A stretch of 64,000 bases of DNA, from the NCBI GenBank assembly GCA_020091685.1, contig CM034608.1, positions 5,739,751-5,803,750 on the forward strand, in the 5' to 3' direction. Within the stretch, counting starts at the first letter, position 1; every line of letters begins with the position of its first letter. Below are positions 27,701 through 42,700 of this stretch, in pieces. Both the position numbers and the translations under genes were made by a program. Origin of the DNA: Lutjanus erythropterus. Its lineage: Eukaryota; Chordata; Actinopteri; Lutjaniformes; Lutjanidae. Below the pieces are notes generated by a model, which did no database searches, was not told the DNA's origin, and worked only from the letters and a program-made list of their open reading frames with translations.

Positions 27701-30700
27701 TCGCCTCACTGCATCTTCTTTTGTCCATCTGCAACCAAAAACAAACGCAACTTTCTGGATAAGTAGCTGCATCTGGCTTCTCCACTGTTTTACTAGCCAC
27801 ATCCAGCTTCTCCTGTGAGCTGAGCATTGCCACTATAGCGTCATCCCCTCAATAAACAGGATCGGTTCCTTGGGTTCATTACATCATATATCCAGCCCAT
27901 CTGAAACCGAAGTTTTGAGAGTTCACGTGCTCACTGCAGTTTCAAGGCAAGAAATGCCAGACATGGCATTTATTGCTTATTTTGCTCCTGATATGTCTTG
28001 TAACACATGAAAACCACCACATGGAGATGTTCACGTTTTAAATAGGACTGTCTTTAACAAAATGCTCAGACACTTCAAGCTGTGTCAAGCTTCACAAGCT
28101 CAACACACCTAAGGTACAGACGTGTTGTGGAGACAGACTGTGAACCCAGCACCAGGATGCATGTCACCCATTCACTTGGCAGAGATGTGAGAGTTGATGC
28201 GTCTACTCCTTTTGCTGGTGCAGCCAGAGTTTTCTGAGCTGAATCAAACAGTTAAAGACTGACATCAGAGCAACAGTGGGAAGTAAAGGTGATTGCAATG
28301 GTGAGCTGGTGAGGACCGCATCATATGCTTATACGGAGCTCTGGCATTGTTAATAGATCACCTCAATACAGCATCTCTGTACCAGTTTAATAGAAAGTGG
28401 AGTGTCAGTATTTTTGACAATACTGACACCGTAATGTCATACCATGTCTCACCACCCTTGTTCTGAGTGAGTTGGCTACATTTTGGTGTTTTTGATGTTA
28501 AGCGATGGGGATGAAACTATCGATTTCATGATAAACCATGATAAACCATGGACAAAATTCCTGTCGATTAGAATTACCATGTCAAAGGTTAATTATTGTG
28601 ATAAACACATTTAATTACCGTGCTTTGAAAAACTCATGGTGAATACTGTCCAGCAGCAACGACAGTTAGCAGGCACAGCATGGGTTTGTTCTGCGTCGAA
28701 GAAAACACTGACACTGCAAAGGACATTATTTCAAATCATTGAGGTTTTCAATATAAAACTTGTGAAATTATTTCAGTGGGTGGATCAGTACTTCTTGAAC
28801 ATTTTCAGTACATTTTAACAATACTGTGATAATGATAACTGTGGCCATTTTGATAACTATAATCATGATATTAAATTTTAATGCTGTTTCATCTCTTTTA
28901 ATGTGAAACAGCTGCAGGAAGTGTTGTTTCATTGATGATTCATAACTTAATAGACTTCCAACAGCTTAAAGACCACAATCTCTCCCATTGCTGGCAGGCT
29001 TTTAATTTGAAAGATCTGCCAGAAGTGTTGTTTCATTGCAGTAACTGCTGTGGAAGTGTACATTATACTGAATTTAGTATGTGAGCCATTAAAGTACAGT
29101 TGAATTAATTTCCTCCAGGAAATCCTGTATATTTACATCTTCCCTCTGTATTGCCCTGCAGTATGATCATCTGTTCTTTTTCTCCCCCATCCCTAGCCTT
29201 CTTCCTTTTCCTCACTCATTTTCTTCAGTTTTTCCTTTCTTCCCTCCCAGTCCTGCATGACCCAGATAGATGAGGGACAAAAGAGAATGGAGGAAGATCT
29301 GAAATGTATTGGACACACACACACACGCACACACACACAAACCTCTGTCGTATCCATATTTAGCTGTGCTCTATCTGCTACCTTCTCATCACCAGGTCAT
29401 TCTGTCCCAGAGGATGCTGGGAAGGCCCTTGCGGGCCCAAGCTTGAATGTCATGCGACATCTATGCGTGTAAATGTGAAGAAGTGAGAACATGTGCAATC
29501 TACTCTTTACTGTTCGTGGGCACACTGAATACCATTACAAAAACTTATAGTCAAATATCACACTACATCTGAACATGGACTGGAATGTGTGAGAACAAGC
29601 AAGGTACTTATAAAGTTTTCTGAAAGTTTCTAAGCGAAGCTGCAAGTCACACTGAAATTCCTCAATATCATATTCAGTGCTGCTACAGTTTAGGGGTGCC
29701 ACAATTTCAATATTAAATCGAAAACTGATCAAAGTAAGCAAAATGATTTGAAAACAAAGAGCAGAATCACAGTTCTCCTAGTATGTTTTTTCTCTCCACC
29801 CCCACCTCCTTGTGGCATCTGGCACATGTCCAATGAAAAAAGTAACACTTAAAAGACGACACAGCGTAGCTTAACAATGCTTATATGACACTTGTTGCCA
29901 TGTAGACTTATCTCTTTAAAGATGAATTTGAAAATGTGAAAGCAATGATCTGTTGATCTTTAAAAAAATCATTAGTGCCCTAGAGCCTTGATTTGTAAAC
30001 GATTAATCAATCAATTATTTTTTTGATTAATTTATCGATTAATCTCACAATTATTTTGTTATTATTCCATTGTATAACATTTAATTTACTTAAAATATAT
30101 ATGAAAAACTTGTCTCATTAATATTTCAATATTTTATTCAATCATAATCCTGAAAAAATAGACAAATCACATTCGAATAATGATAACAGTGGTAAATTTT
30201 AAAGTTAGTCCAATGTCCTCCCTGTTTAATAGACTGATGCCTGATCAGAAAAATTCTGGGCCTCAAATTCAAAGCAAGCTGTGATGCCTATTAATTCAAT
30301 AACAGATCACAGGTGTCAACCCTTCACTGAACTGGACAATCAGTATTTTGACTTAAAACTTAAACTGGTTATGACATGAAGTTACTTCACCACCGGAATC
30401 ATATCCAAGTAAGATGATTACTGGCAGTGTATTTTTGGATCAGTGTGGGCCAAAGAAAATATTTTCTTTTTTCTGCCAACTAAAATTATTACAGTCTTTA
30501 ACATTAGTTTTGGCCATTTCTGTCTCATACGTGACTGATAGTGAATAGAAAGAACAAAAACAGCAGACTCTGTTAAATGATGCATAGTTTAAAGTTAATA
30601 GCAGCGGTGCAGACATCACTTTTAACACAGGGGTGATGCAGACACTTACAAACCTAAAACCTATTTAAAGTTATTTCTACAAACAAACATGTTCCACATG

Positions 30701-33700
30701 TTGATAATCCTCATAGATTGTACTAAGGTGCTGACAGGCCGCTTGGTGCTTCACTTCCAGCATTCGTATGGAAGTTTGTCCTGCTGTGATAAGTCATGTC
30801 CAGAGTGCGGCAGTAAAAAGGACCAAACTGTTGCATCTCTGTCTAAAATATTCCCAAACTTTAGATGATCACTGTGAGTCTTGCTCTCTGCAGCTTGTTC
30901 TGTGCTCTGACCAGGCACCGCAGTTTATAGCAATGCGTCAACAAACGATATGCAAATCCACGTATTTTCACAATCAATGACGTTGATTATGTCAACAAAT
31001 TGCCCCAGCCTTACAAGACTCCATAGTCTAAGAACTGTTTTGGCATCAGTATTGTTGGTATTAAAATTGTTTAAAATACAAAAATCAAATGGAATCATTA
31101 CCTTAAAATTGGAAGGCAAAATGTGACACCCCTACAACAGTTAGATTGTTACCTTTTGCATTTATAACTAAATTCAAGGTGCACAATGTCTGGAATGTTT
31201 ATCTATCATAAGTTACAACAGCAAAATTGTTTTTCACAGATCGATGACATAACTGACAATTTATAGACAATGAATCAGGAAAAAGAAAAGGGTGAACAGC
31301 AATCAGTCAACCGCAGCAGCAGCATATCTCTGAAAAATTATCATCACCAAGCACTGAGAAACATTTTAACATGTATAACAGTACTAACATCAGCTGTATT
31401 TTGGTGAAGCAGGTCATTGTGAAAATCTCTCAAATTGTTGAATTGTTTTGCTGCAACTTATAGCTGCTTAACAGATATTTGCATCCAATTTGGGTAAAAG
31501 CAAAGCTGATGGTAAGCAAAGGGGTTTTTAATACCCTATTCTGTGGTGCTCCATTAAATGTTTGGGTGCAACAAAATGTAGTGTCAGAGCTAGCAACTGA
31601 AGAGAAAAACAACTACTAGCACCAGCCCTACCAATGTAAAAAGTTAATTTGGCACCCTGTGAGGTGACCTTTCAAGATCTCAGAGCCGTCACTCCGACTT
31701 CATTTACATATTGTTCACTTTGGCAGGAAAACATGCCTAATTGTATCCAAGATGGATTGTCATCCCTCCGCCCACACTCAAAGGCCACATTAACTGTGTA
31801 AATACAATACATTCCAGCCCACACACAGCCTTGGAGCAATGGAAATGGCAACTGATCCACACAGACAGAAAAGCACAGACAGTAACACCCTAACAAACAG
31901 AGACTGTCAGGTTAACAAGTGAGAAAAGGCATTTACGATGAGTGTGAAAGGATAAGTCTGGTGTTATTTTCCTGTGGTCAAAAAAATCCCATAAAATGAC
32001 CAAAACCAACATTGTGTTGGTCCCTCTCAATACCATGACTTCCCTCCGTTTGTGGCTCTCAGCCCATTGGTTCCTACTAAAGTATTAAATCTTTAAAAAT
32101 GACTCAAATATATGGTTTCATTTTTTAAAAGGGGCTCAGTAATTTCCTAAAACAGCTGACCACTGTAGTTTTTAACAAACGTGTTTTGGTATTTTCAGCA
32201 GGAGGGTGTATGTGGGACTGACTCAGATAAACTATAGTGTGTGTGTGTGTGTGTTCATGATAATGAGCATGTCACCCAGTGCAACAGTGTGGCTCATTCA
32301 TGTGTTTTTATTAGTTTTTGGAGAACAAGAGCTCTATGCCACAGAGGATTAAAAAAGTCAGCCTTTAGCTACACAGACAATGCCTGTTAGGATTAATCCA
32401 GTGTTGGGTTCTGTCCTTTCATAAGATTTGTTGGCATTGAGAAAATAAATATTATCACTAGCTTTTTCCTTTAAAAGATATAATACAACATAAGTGTTGT
32501 GTGACTATCTGGTGAAGAGACTTTAATGTCTTAAGTTCAGACAGTAATTACAGTGTTACAGTGAGCTATATTTGGAAACAATCTAACCCTTCTTATTCAG
32601 TTACCACATTGCTCACTGAATGCAAACAGACTCCTTGTAGTCATCTACTGTTCTGTAGTAGTTTTATTATTATAATGATTATTAATAATATTTTGTGTAT
32701 ATGTATCCAGTGTTCTTCCATACTGGCATTCATGTTGTAATGAGGCATGTCAGGCAGTATATATGTCAGTGATGCAGTTCACTGTGCACAGAGGATATGT
32801 GTGCTGTATGTAGGGCTGCAGCTATCGAATATTTTAGTAATCGAGTATTCTACTGAAAATCCATCATTAATCAGTAATCGGATAAAACATATTTTTGTTT
32901 AGTTAAAGAGCAATTATAAATATACATGAGAAAATAAGACATTTCACCTAATAATAAACCATTGGTTTCCTTTTAGACAATCAATTTCTTTATTTTTAGA
33001 TGCACATTGTTTAAAACCTGAACTTACACCAGCTGACCAAATTCACTGCCTTCACTCAAAAACACTAAGGATCTTACCAAGAAATTTTCTTATTTCTAAC
33101 CTAAAATGTCATTACACCTGATAACACATCACTTAAAAGGTTAGGTGTTTTTCCCACGTGTTTCAATTGAACTTTATTTGTGTCAAGCAAATTTTAAGTT
33201 CTAGTTAAGTTTTAAGTTAAAGTCTTGATAAGATTTTGAGTTTTGCAGTGTTCAAAATAAAATTATGATACCTGCTGTATTGGCACATTAGGCACCAGTG
33301 CTACTTGATGTTTTATCCATCAATGACTACTGAGCTAAAATTGACAACTATCCAGTTAGCTTTATTATGTTTTTATTTTTCACCTCATCACTCTACAGCG
33401 CTGTGTTTTTACAGATTAAATAAAGCCTGTATGAAAGGCACGTTAGCCACGCATCGACAGTAGTCATAATTAATAGAAACCTAGTCTCCTCCGCAGGGCT
33501 AACGTTATGTTAAAGGTACAGTATAGTTAATCTCATTAATTAGCGAACGCTAACTTAATAACTAGTGCTGTCAACGATTAAAAAATTAATCTAATTAATT
33601 ACAGGATTTGTAATTAATTAATCTAATTAATCGCATTTAATCTCATATCTGTAAAGGTCCAAATAAAGAATTTGAATTCTAGGACATTACAAAATTGTAG

Positions 33701-36700
33701 TGCATGACTAATCAATTGAATACAAGGTACAAATCACTGCGTTCTTGTTAATAGTCCTGTCTTTGTTCTTTTTATAAATAAACTTGCCTAAAGGTCCAAG
33801 TAAGCTTGCTCGCATTAGGGCTGCAACGATCAAAAACTCACAGTTCGGATCATATCACAGGTTTGAGTCACGGATCGGATCATTTTTGGACAGCAAAAGA
33901 AAAAAGTGGTGGATTAGAGTTAATTATTTTAAAATGCACTTGTCTTTGATCTTTGTCTGTCTGTAATTATCACCATAGTTATGTGATAATAATAATGATA
34001 ATAGTAATGATAATGGTAATATATTAAAAATTCAAACGTGATACAGTGCTGTACTATGTATATACTATACATATATTAGATCATTATACACTGTACAGTA
34101 TAATATACAACTACGCTCTGTAGTCTGGCTCAATGTCCCGCCTACAGCAGCACATCTGATTGGTTAGAAGTCACGATCAATCAGCAGACACAGTGTGTGA
34201 CAGACGGGGTGAGACAGAGCTGCACCTGAGCAGAGAGGAGCTGTGTAGAAGTTAAGACAGCTGATATCACCAGTTTCAATGAACATGACAGTTTTATGAT
34301 CTGTTTCTATGGTGATAGCAGAGTTACATCAGTGAAAAAGTTACGGCTTTAAATCAGTCGCTCTTTACAGAGATGCGCTGCACACAGCAGCATCTGTCCT
34401 TCTGTTCACTGCAACTCTGCATTGAGATTTCAGGTTTTATAACTTATACAAAAGTAACAGTGACAGTAAAACTATGATGCTCACATGTGGTCACCCAGTG
34501 CAACAGTGTGGCTCATTCATGTGTTTTTATTAGTTTTTGGAGAACAATGGAGCTCTATGCCACAGAGGATTAAAAAAAAGTCAGCCTTTAGCTACACAGA
34601 CAATGCCTGTTAGGATTAATCCAGTGTTGGGTTCTGTCCTTTCATAAGATTTGTTGGCATTAAGAAAAATAAATATTATCACTAGCTTTTTCCTTTAAAA
34701 GATATAATACAACATAAGTGTTGTGCGTGACTATCTGGTGAAGAGACTTCTTAATGTCTTAAGTTCAGACAGTAATTACAGTGTTACAGTGAGCTATATT
34801 TGGAAACAATCTAACCCTTCTTATTCAGTTACCAACATTGCTCACTGAATGCAAACAGACTCCCTTGTAGTCATCTACTGTTCTGTAGTAGTTTTCTTTT
34901 ATTATTATAATTATTATTAATAATATTTGTGTATATGTATCCAGTGTTCTTCCATACTGGCATTCATGTTGTATGAGGCATGTCAGGCAGTATATATGTC
35001 AGTGATGCAGTTCACTGTGCACAGAGGATATGTGTGCTGTATGACAGCAGTGTGTAATCAGCATCTCACCACAGGAGCTCTCGTCGCTGCCGTCAGTGCA
35101 GTCCTCGTCTCCATCACACTGCCAGACGGACGGGATGCAGCGACCGTTTCCACACTGAAACTGGCTGGCCTCACATTCTGTCTTAGTACCTGCAGAAGAA
35201 GACAGACACAGAGGGGGTATGAGGAAAACTGAAGTGGTTATAGTCCCAAATGCTTATGTAATTATCATCTACTGCTTGTTCAGATATAATTTGCTTTTTG
35301 TTTAGTCCTAGCAGGGCTCCCTGCAGTGTTGTAATTTCAAAACAAATTGTTCTAAACAGAACTGGCTGGCACTCAAGGAATACTCAGCCACAATATTCCA
35401 ACTTCCTCAGCTAAGACCTCCCCCCACAACCCCCCTGTTTGGGGTAGCGGCTAGTCACTAAATCGGAGTAACTTCAGATTTAGCACTTTTCCATGTTTCA
35501 TTCACCCCGATTTCCAGTGGGTTCGTTTTTATCTCTTCTGGAAACCACCGCCGTTGACATTTTTGCATTTGACTAGTCACTTATACACTACTCATACTGG
35601 CACTTCTAATAAAGCAGAGTCATCTATAAAACTCTATAAACAGGAGAGAAAAACCTTCCTTGAATGATATTGTGTTTGAGTGCTTTAAAACATGCACACT
35701 GCAGATGCCTGAACTCACATCCTTCCATTTGCAACTGAAGATGAAGTGGCATCAATATTTTAGTGGCAAACTAAACCTCAGTGTCCTGAAATGTCTACCA
35801 TACTGTACCATCTGTTCAACTGTCGTGTAAAGGACATCAGATGTACAAGAACTGACGTAAGAGGAGAAAAGAGGAACCGAGTAGCGATTTTTCCCCTATG
35901 AGCCAAAACCATGTAGAATCACATTTATGACTTGATTTTATGGAATGGTCAGGCTGATAGCTTTTTGACTTGGAAAGTTAAAAAAAGTAATTATCAAAAG
36001 GAAAAAATAATATACTGATGGATTTATTCAGAATTGCAGAACCATATGAAGGTCATCAGAAGGAATTAACATAAAAATATGGCTCTGCTGGGAAAAAAAA
36101 ACCTCATACACACACTGACAAAACCATAAGTCCATTCATCAGTTAGTCAAACCATATCTTAAATCTGCAACAATTTTGCAAACTGATTAGGCCTAATCAT
36201 GTCAAGTTATTTTTCAAGGAAGAATACCAAAAAATATGCTCCGGCTTCTTATGCAAATATTTCAAAATGACTAGGAACTGAATCTCTCTTGGTTTTGAAC
36301 TGACAAGAATATTTAAAAGAAGTCCTATATTGCATTAGCAGCCCCTTATAGATTTCCTTACTTTCCTTAAGGGTTTTTTACGACTGTATACGGTACACAT
36401 ATCATTAGACCCCTGATTCGGATAAGGGGAAAAAAATCTTTTCATGAAGAAAATATTGGAAGAAACCTCAGGAGGAGCAGAGAAGGCATCCCTCTCCCAG
36501 GAGAGACAAACATGTAATAGCTGTCGTGTAGACAAACACAGTAAAATGACAGTATGGACAATCAGGATGACAGTAGATTGTAAACATATATGAAGAAATG
36601 TGATCATGGAGGAGGTCAAGCAAATTCCACATGAGACCCGAGACACACAACCTCCTCTCCACCATGGAGACGTTGAAATATTACAGACTAATCCAGCGAC

Positions 36701-39700
36701 TATTTTGTGTGTTCTGCTATCTTGCGGCACCACGATTGCTGCAATGGCATGTCGTGTTCATCACTCTCTGTGTCTACTGGTTGGGTCCAGAAGGGAACAC
36801 CAAATTTGTAAGACTTTTGCGACATTTTTCCTGGTTTCAGTCAAAATGTTCACTCTCGCGAGATCTTGCAGATCTGGGGCTCCCCTCAGACACCGTGTAA
36901 ACCAGTGTTGCCCAACCCTGGTCCTCAGGGACCCCTGTCCTGCATGTTTTAGATGTTTCCCTGCTCCAATACACCTGATTCAAATGATCAGCTCACCAAC
37001 AAGCCTCTGCAGAAGCCTGACAACAACCTGATCATTTGCATCAGGTGTGTTGGAGCAGGGAAACATCTAAAACATGCAGGACAGGGGTCCCTGAGGACCA
37101 GGGTTGGGCAACACTGGTGTAAACAGTGGTCCTCAGTAAGTGATGAAGGTTCCTTTTAGGTTCCCAATATTAATACTTCACATAGTAGTTAGGCGTTAGT
37201 CGTGACAACACAGAGAAGAGAAAAACAGACCACCTCTGCCACATTTAAGTGATAAGGTACTGTGTAATATATGTAGGGGTGGGAATTTGCATCTCAATGC
37301 ATCAAAATTTTAAACTTTTAAGCTATGGGTGCCAGTTGGATTTTATTTATCTATAGCTGCTCATGTTCAGTCATCCTCACCAAAATTCGAGAAGTAGCCT
37401 AGAAGTAAACATGATGCATGTGATACAGTTAGGGTGGGGATCTTTTTGCCTGATTTGATTCAGAATCTATTTTTGACTGAATTGAAAGGGGGAAGGCACA
37501 ATTTTCAGTCTCTTGCTCCAGGCTCCCCGAAATACAATATCAAACATAACTGGCAATTAAATGGTCTGCAGCCTTTTCTATTTTTTAAAAACGTTAAATG
37601 CATTAATTAATTAATTTGAAAGAATCCTACAGTCCCCTGCCTGTATGATAATAAAAAAATATGATAGGGAGGCAGCGTGTTTCACTGTGTGTGGTGTTAT
37701 TAAGTCATGTCTCCAGCAGTGGAGAGCAGCCTCTCTACTGTAACATCACCTCTGTGTCCAACATGCAGAGCAGGTACAGAGTTTTTAATGGTGAAAGTAG
37801 ATAGTCATTTTCTTCACCACAGAGTTGGCTGAAGTTGTTAAATGCTGCGGTGTGTGTGGATCAGATGCTCTGGTTACAGCTGATCGCGGTTCTGCTCTGT
37901 GAATGATTTAACGTCTCTGGGCAATGACAAATATAATTCACAATACACTTCACCTTCATCTCACAAACAATTATTTAGACACCAAATTAAAACATGATTG
38001 AAATTGCTGCCTTTTGAGAAGATGAAGTACATCTTTTCCTGTTAACTGCTGATAACTCTTGTGTGTGCGCTGTAGACGGTCCAGGTGCTTCACTGCCCTC
38101 GCAGCTGAGTTCCACCTTTTTCACTCCCAAATTCATGTTAATTGACATTTAGAAAATTGGTTTTAAAAATTTTATAAATTGTTTCAGAATCTTCCACGAC
38201 CATATCCCGATACATCCAAGAATCAAATATTCCCACCCCTGAATAAATATGTGAATTCATATTTTTCATCAGGTATTCAAGATTTTCATGAAAAAAAGTT
38301 CCTTTTAGTTAATATTTTTGATCCATTATTACACACTGTGGTCCTCTGTACAGCGAATTTCTGGTCTCAGACAGCAACGCTCTTCATGAAGTAAAGGTTT
38401 GTGCATTTTGCATTCCTTTTTTCCCCCCAAATTTGAAATGTAACAACTGTTGGAGCAGTCAAACTGCACAGGTTCTTCCCAACTTCCTAGACGTTGTCAA
38501 AAGTAACATTACATAAAAGTAAGTGTAAAGGTAGAAATTGTAAAGCTCTTATGACTGCTCAAATTCATTCACGCTCATAGTATAGGGAGACACCACTGCA
38601 GCAATGGCGGCTTGTTAATTTTCGGTACTTCGCTGGATTCGTCTGTACCAACACACAAGAGGCTAAGCTCAGCACACCTTTCACACAGGTAGAAGAGAGG
38701 AAAGAAACACAAGCCAGTAGTTCAGCAGAGAAGTTTGAAAAGAGGACAGAGAGAAACGATCGTGTACCGGTAGCACAACAAACAGAGGGTTAGAGTGATA
38801 CAAACCTTGTTAATCATCTTGTTTTGGTAGAAAGAGGTGCAAATGAGTCCAAAAGACTAGAAAGAGCTGTGTTTAGATTTCCTGAGCAGATTTCATAATC
38901 AGCAGATTGATTTAGTAGTTTACCTTTTGAAATCATGTTAAATATCACATCTGCTATCAAATCATGTGGTTAGTGCTTTCCAGACTTTGTTTCTCTCGGT
39001 CTAGTTGTTTGGTCTGCACCAAGGTTCGACTAACAGCTTTCACACCAGCCCAAATGAACCATACTAACTACGATAACGAAGCAGGATCCGTCCTAACTGA
39101 ACCAAACAGGCTAGGTGTGAACACACCCCAAGTCATTTTTAGATTTTTAACGGGGGCCATCTCTGCACTTGCTAGAAGGTTAGAGCAGGCTCAGTGCTAT
39201 GCTAAGCTAACAGAAACTATCCCCTAACACCAAGATCCTTGGAAAATAAAAAAAAAAGTAGCAAGTCAAATATGATATGGACTTAACACAGAAAATAACA
39301 AAATAAATAGAAGAGTGGAGATTAGTGAGAGAAGGAGATAGACTATAGTGGTTTTCAATCTCACAAAAGTCAAAATGTACATATGCAAAGTGTTGAAGCA
39401 GCACAGGGACATTGAATTGTATCGGAATTAAACTCAGTTTGGTGAACACTGAAATAGTTGGTCTTGACAGAAGTAAAACTACAAGATTTATTTCACCTTC
39501 AACACAAGAAAAACTGTAATCCCAGACTCTCTACTACAAAGTCGTTTTTGTAGTGCAGTGTGCAGTCTGTTGTGCTGGACGTAGTGACGGCTCCAGGTCT
39601 TAAAATAACAGTCTGACCTTGACGCTCTCTTTAGTCTGGACGGCGTGTCTGTCCAGGTGGGTAAATGGAGCACACTGTGGTACTAGAAGCCCAGGAGAGG

Positions 39701-42700
39701 CAGCAAATCCAGATGAACCTTTTAAATAAAAGCTCAAGTTTCCCTGTTAAAACTTCTAGCGTTTGCCAGATAAAAAATATAAAAAAAAAATATATGGGGG
39801 CCAAAATGGCTGTATTTACACTAGAATTTTAATCTTATCAGGATAGAAGAAGTCTCTAAAAACTGCTATTCACAAATGCCATTATAAGGGAAACTGTTTA
39901 AAGTGGGTCAGTAGCTCCTTTAGGGAGAGAAACACCCCCTGCTGATTTGATTTGAACCTGAAAAGCTGCAGGCCTTTAACTGAAGCAGCAACACATGACT
40001 AAAGACCTGCATGAATGGAAATGTGCCCAAGTTATAAAACCTATGGCTCTATAAATGTGCTATGTAGCTGTGGCAAGTTAGAGACCGCCCTCATGTCTGC
40101 AACATGACCAGCTTATAACTAGGGGCTTTATGGATTGTCATAGGGCCGTGGTCCATACCCTGGCCTTCATGTGATCTGGACTAAATGTAAACGTCATAGT
40201 GTGAAATGCCGTTTTGCCACCACTGTCACTGTTCAAAGTAATAAAACAAAGTAATGTTAGGTCCCATGGTGGTCCACTGGAAGGGGCGTGACTTCACCTC
40301 TCTATTCACACAGAGTATGCTGATCTTATTTTACAGTCCTTCAATGCTGTTAGTTAATGTTGCCATCAGTAACAAGTCACAGATAATCAGTAAAGAGCTT
40401 AAGTCCAATGATGACATTGGTAGTGGATTGACAAAAGTAATCAACAGTTTTAATATCTGTTAATTTTTCAAATGATCAAACTTAAGTCCCAACATTTTCT
40501 CAAGTGAGCATTTGCTCTTTTTCTGTGTAAGGGAGCTTTGAGCATCTAGCAACTACTTATTATATATTGTTAATCAAAAAGAAAAAAAAAATGTCTTAAC
40601 AAGAAAAGGACTGGGTTCCTCCAGGAAATTGTTAAGCGGAGGTGGTACAGTAAGTCACCTGATCTTGACGCATCTTGTTTTGTGATCAGTTTAGGTTTGT
40701 AGATGATGGCCTCAACAATAGCCGCACCCTTTAAAATTATTTTAGGGAGACAGTATTGATACCGTTCCATGCACCAAATGCCATGTATATTTATTTATTA
40801 ATAGTGATTTTTTTTGCATATTAGCAGAGATGATCTTTGCTTCAGGTGAGCGGCCTCACTTCTACTAATAACACTACAGACAACCTTGCAATTTTTGAAA
40901 ATCATTATAAAAGTGCAGCTGCATTAACATAAGATAATGTCCAATTCAGATTTACTGCCTCATCATTTTGCTGATTCCCCAGTCAATCCATTTGTTGTTT
41001 GTAATCACCAAGGACAACTTCAGAGATATGGTGAAATGATTAGTTAATGAATGACTTAAATGATTAATCAGTCAGTTATCAACTGTTTTATTCTTTCATT
41101 TGAGTAATCCATTAAGTACAAATGACAAACATTCTTGGTTTTCAGCCTCTTAAATGTGAAGATTTGCTACTTTTGTTTTATACCATTGTAAACTATGTTT
41201 GAATACGTTTGGGTTTTAGACTGTTGGTTGAAAAAAGGAGGTCACCTTAGATTGCGAGAAATGTGAATAGACCTTTTTCTAACACTTTATTAAAATCACA
41301 AAATCAAAATGAGCGTTTGTTTCAATTATAATGTAAATGTTTTCTAAAATTACAACTCACAGGGGGAAGGCAATGACAAGCCCAGTAAACCACTGAATAC
41401 ATCCTGCAGAATTCAGAGTTTTTTGCTGGACTGCAGGGGCCAGCCCTATGGGCTGCTGGGTGGCTGAGTCAGTAAGTAAGTACCTGAGCGATGAAGTTAC
41501 ACCACTGATCAGTCAAGTGTACGTTCAGTTGGACCTCATACTGCTCAAACAAATCATGATCCCTGCAGCCACAGCAGTGTCAAAACACCAGGCTGCTTTG
41601 TGTGATGACTCCCAAAAGAGAGAACAGGAGAGGCAGCATGTGAATATGGACAGAAGTGTTAAAGTGACAAACTTTGTTTGCTCAGTAAGCCTGGTGTTAC
41701 TCTCAATTCTATGGCTGCAGACTGGAGTCTGTTAACACAGACACACAGGTAAACGTGTTATATACACCTCCATGAAACATCTGCATTTCCATGCATTCAT
41801 GTCTATGCCCCGTCTCCCTCTATGGAAGCTCATTTCTGCCAGTGTGATGGAAACGACATGAGGAAGTCATTATAATGAGAAACTCTCAAAATAATGAGTT
41901 ATTATCTCAACATAATGACTTGAAATCGCAAAGTAATGACCACTTTAAAATGCACCACCCTCTCAAAATCAGTCAGTTTAGTTAGTGCTATAGTCTCTCA
42001 AACATGGTCTTTAAAAATAAAAACCTATCACATAAAGGCAGAATAATAAAAATTGACCTATGTCATAGCAACATTTTTAATTTGGAGGTCTGTCCAGCCA
42101 TATACTAGGTTTCACTTAGTCTTTTTTTTACATTCGCTCGGTCAGTTCGGGCAGTAAATCGTCATCTAGGTCTGCAATGTCTATAAAATGTCAGAAAACC
42201 GTGAAACATGGCCATCCCAGCTTTTCCGGGTCCAAGGTGGTGACTTTAAGCTTCTCATTTTGTCAGTCTAAAACTTAGTTTAATGTGACAATAACCAAAG
42301 AAAATGGGGCATCTCCATATTTGAGAAGTTGAAAATAATATTTTCTGGCATTTTGCATGAAAAATTACTTTAATCGATTATTAAAATAGCTTAATTCTTT
42401 TTTACCACTTGCCCATTTGACCAAGTGAACTGCCAAATTTATTTGTCCTACATGGCATTTCACTGGCCCCAGGAAAGCAAGCAATCCTTATTGTAAAGGC
42501 CCGTCCTGTATGCTACATAACTTAATTCATACAAAGGCAAATTGCAACATCAAATCCACCATATTGTTCATGTCTGCATTTTTGATGCATGTTTGCCCAA
42601 TGATGGTTCTTTTGGATTAGGATGTGAAGTGTTTGCATGACAGAATCTCTTCTCATTCCTCTTGTATTGTGAAACAAGTACAGTATACAGTGTTTCTATG

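Larger units (their letters stand above)
25118..35069 (-). other. vldlr intron 2
   Basis: 9,952 bp. Contains the right half of a TTAA-type element (25575-25724), a C13 tract (27194-27206), GC-richer DNA at 27190-27560 that I cannot name, hAT-like AT-rich fragments near 28500-28880 and 29990-30130, a CA repeat (29313-29339), and the 540/554-bp duplication with transposon pieces between the copies (32271-35043). No other exon is seen. Confidence 0.88.

Noticed and set aside
27618..27833. 71-codon minus-strand frame in intron 2 as a possible transposase exon
   Set aside because: I recognise no transposase motif and the flanks show no termini.
36335..37031. Overlapping open frames of 132 and 143 codons on opposite strands
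   Set aside because: Both lie over an interspersed repeat and the foldback element; the composition reflects repeats and not a protein.
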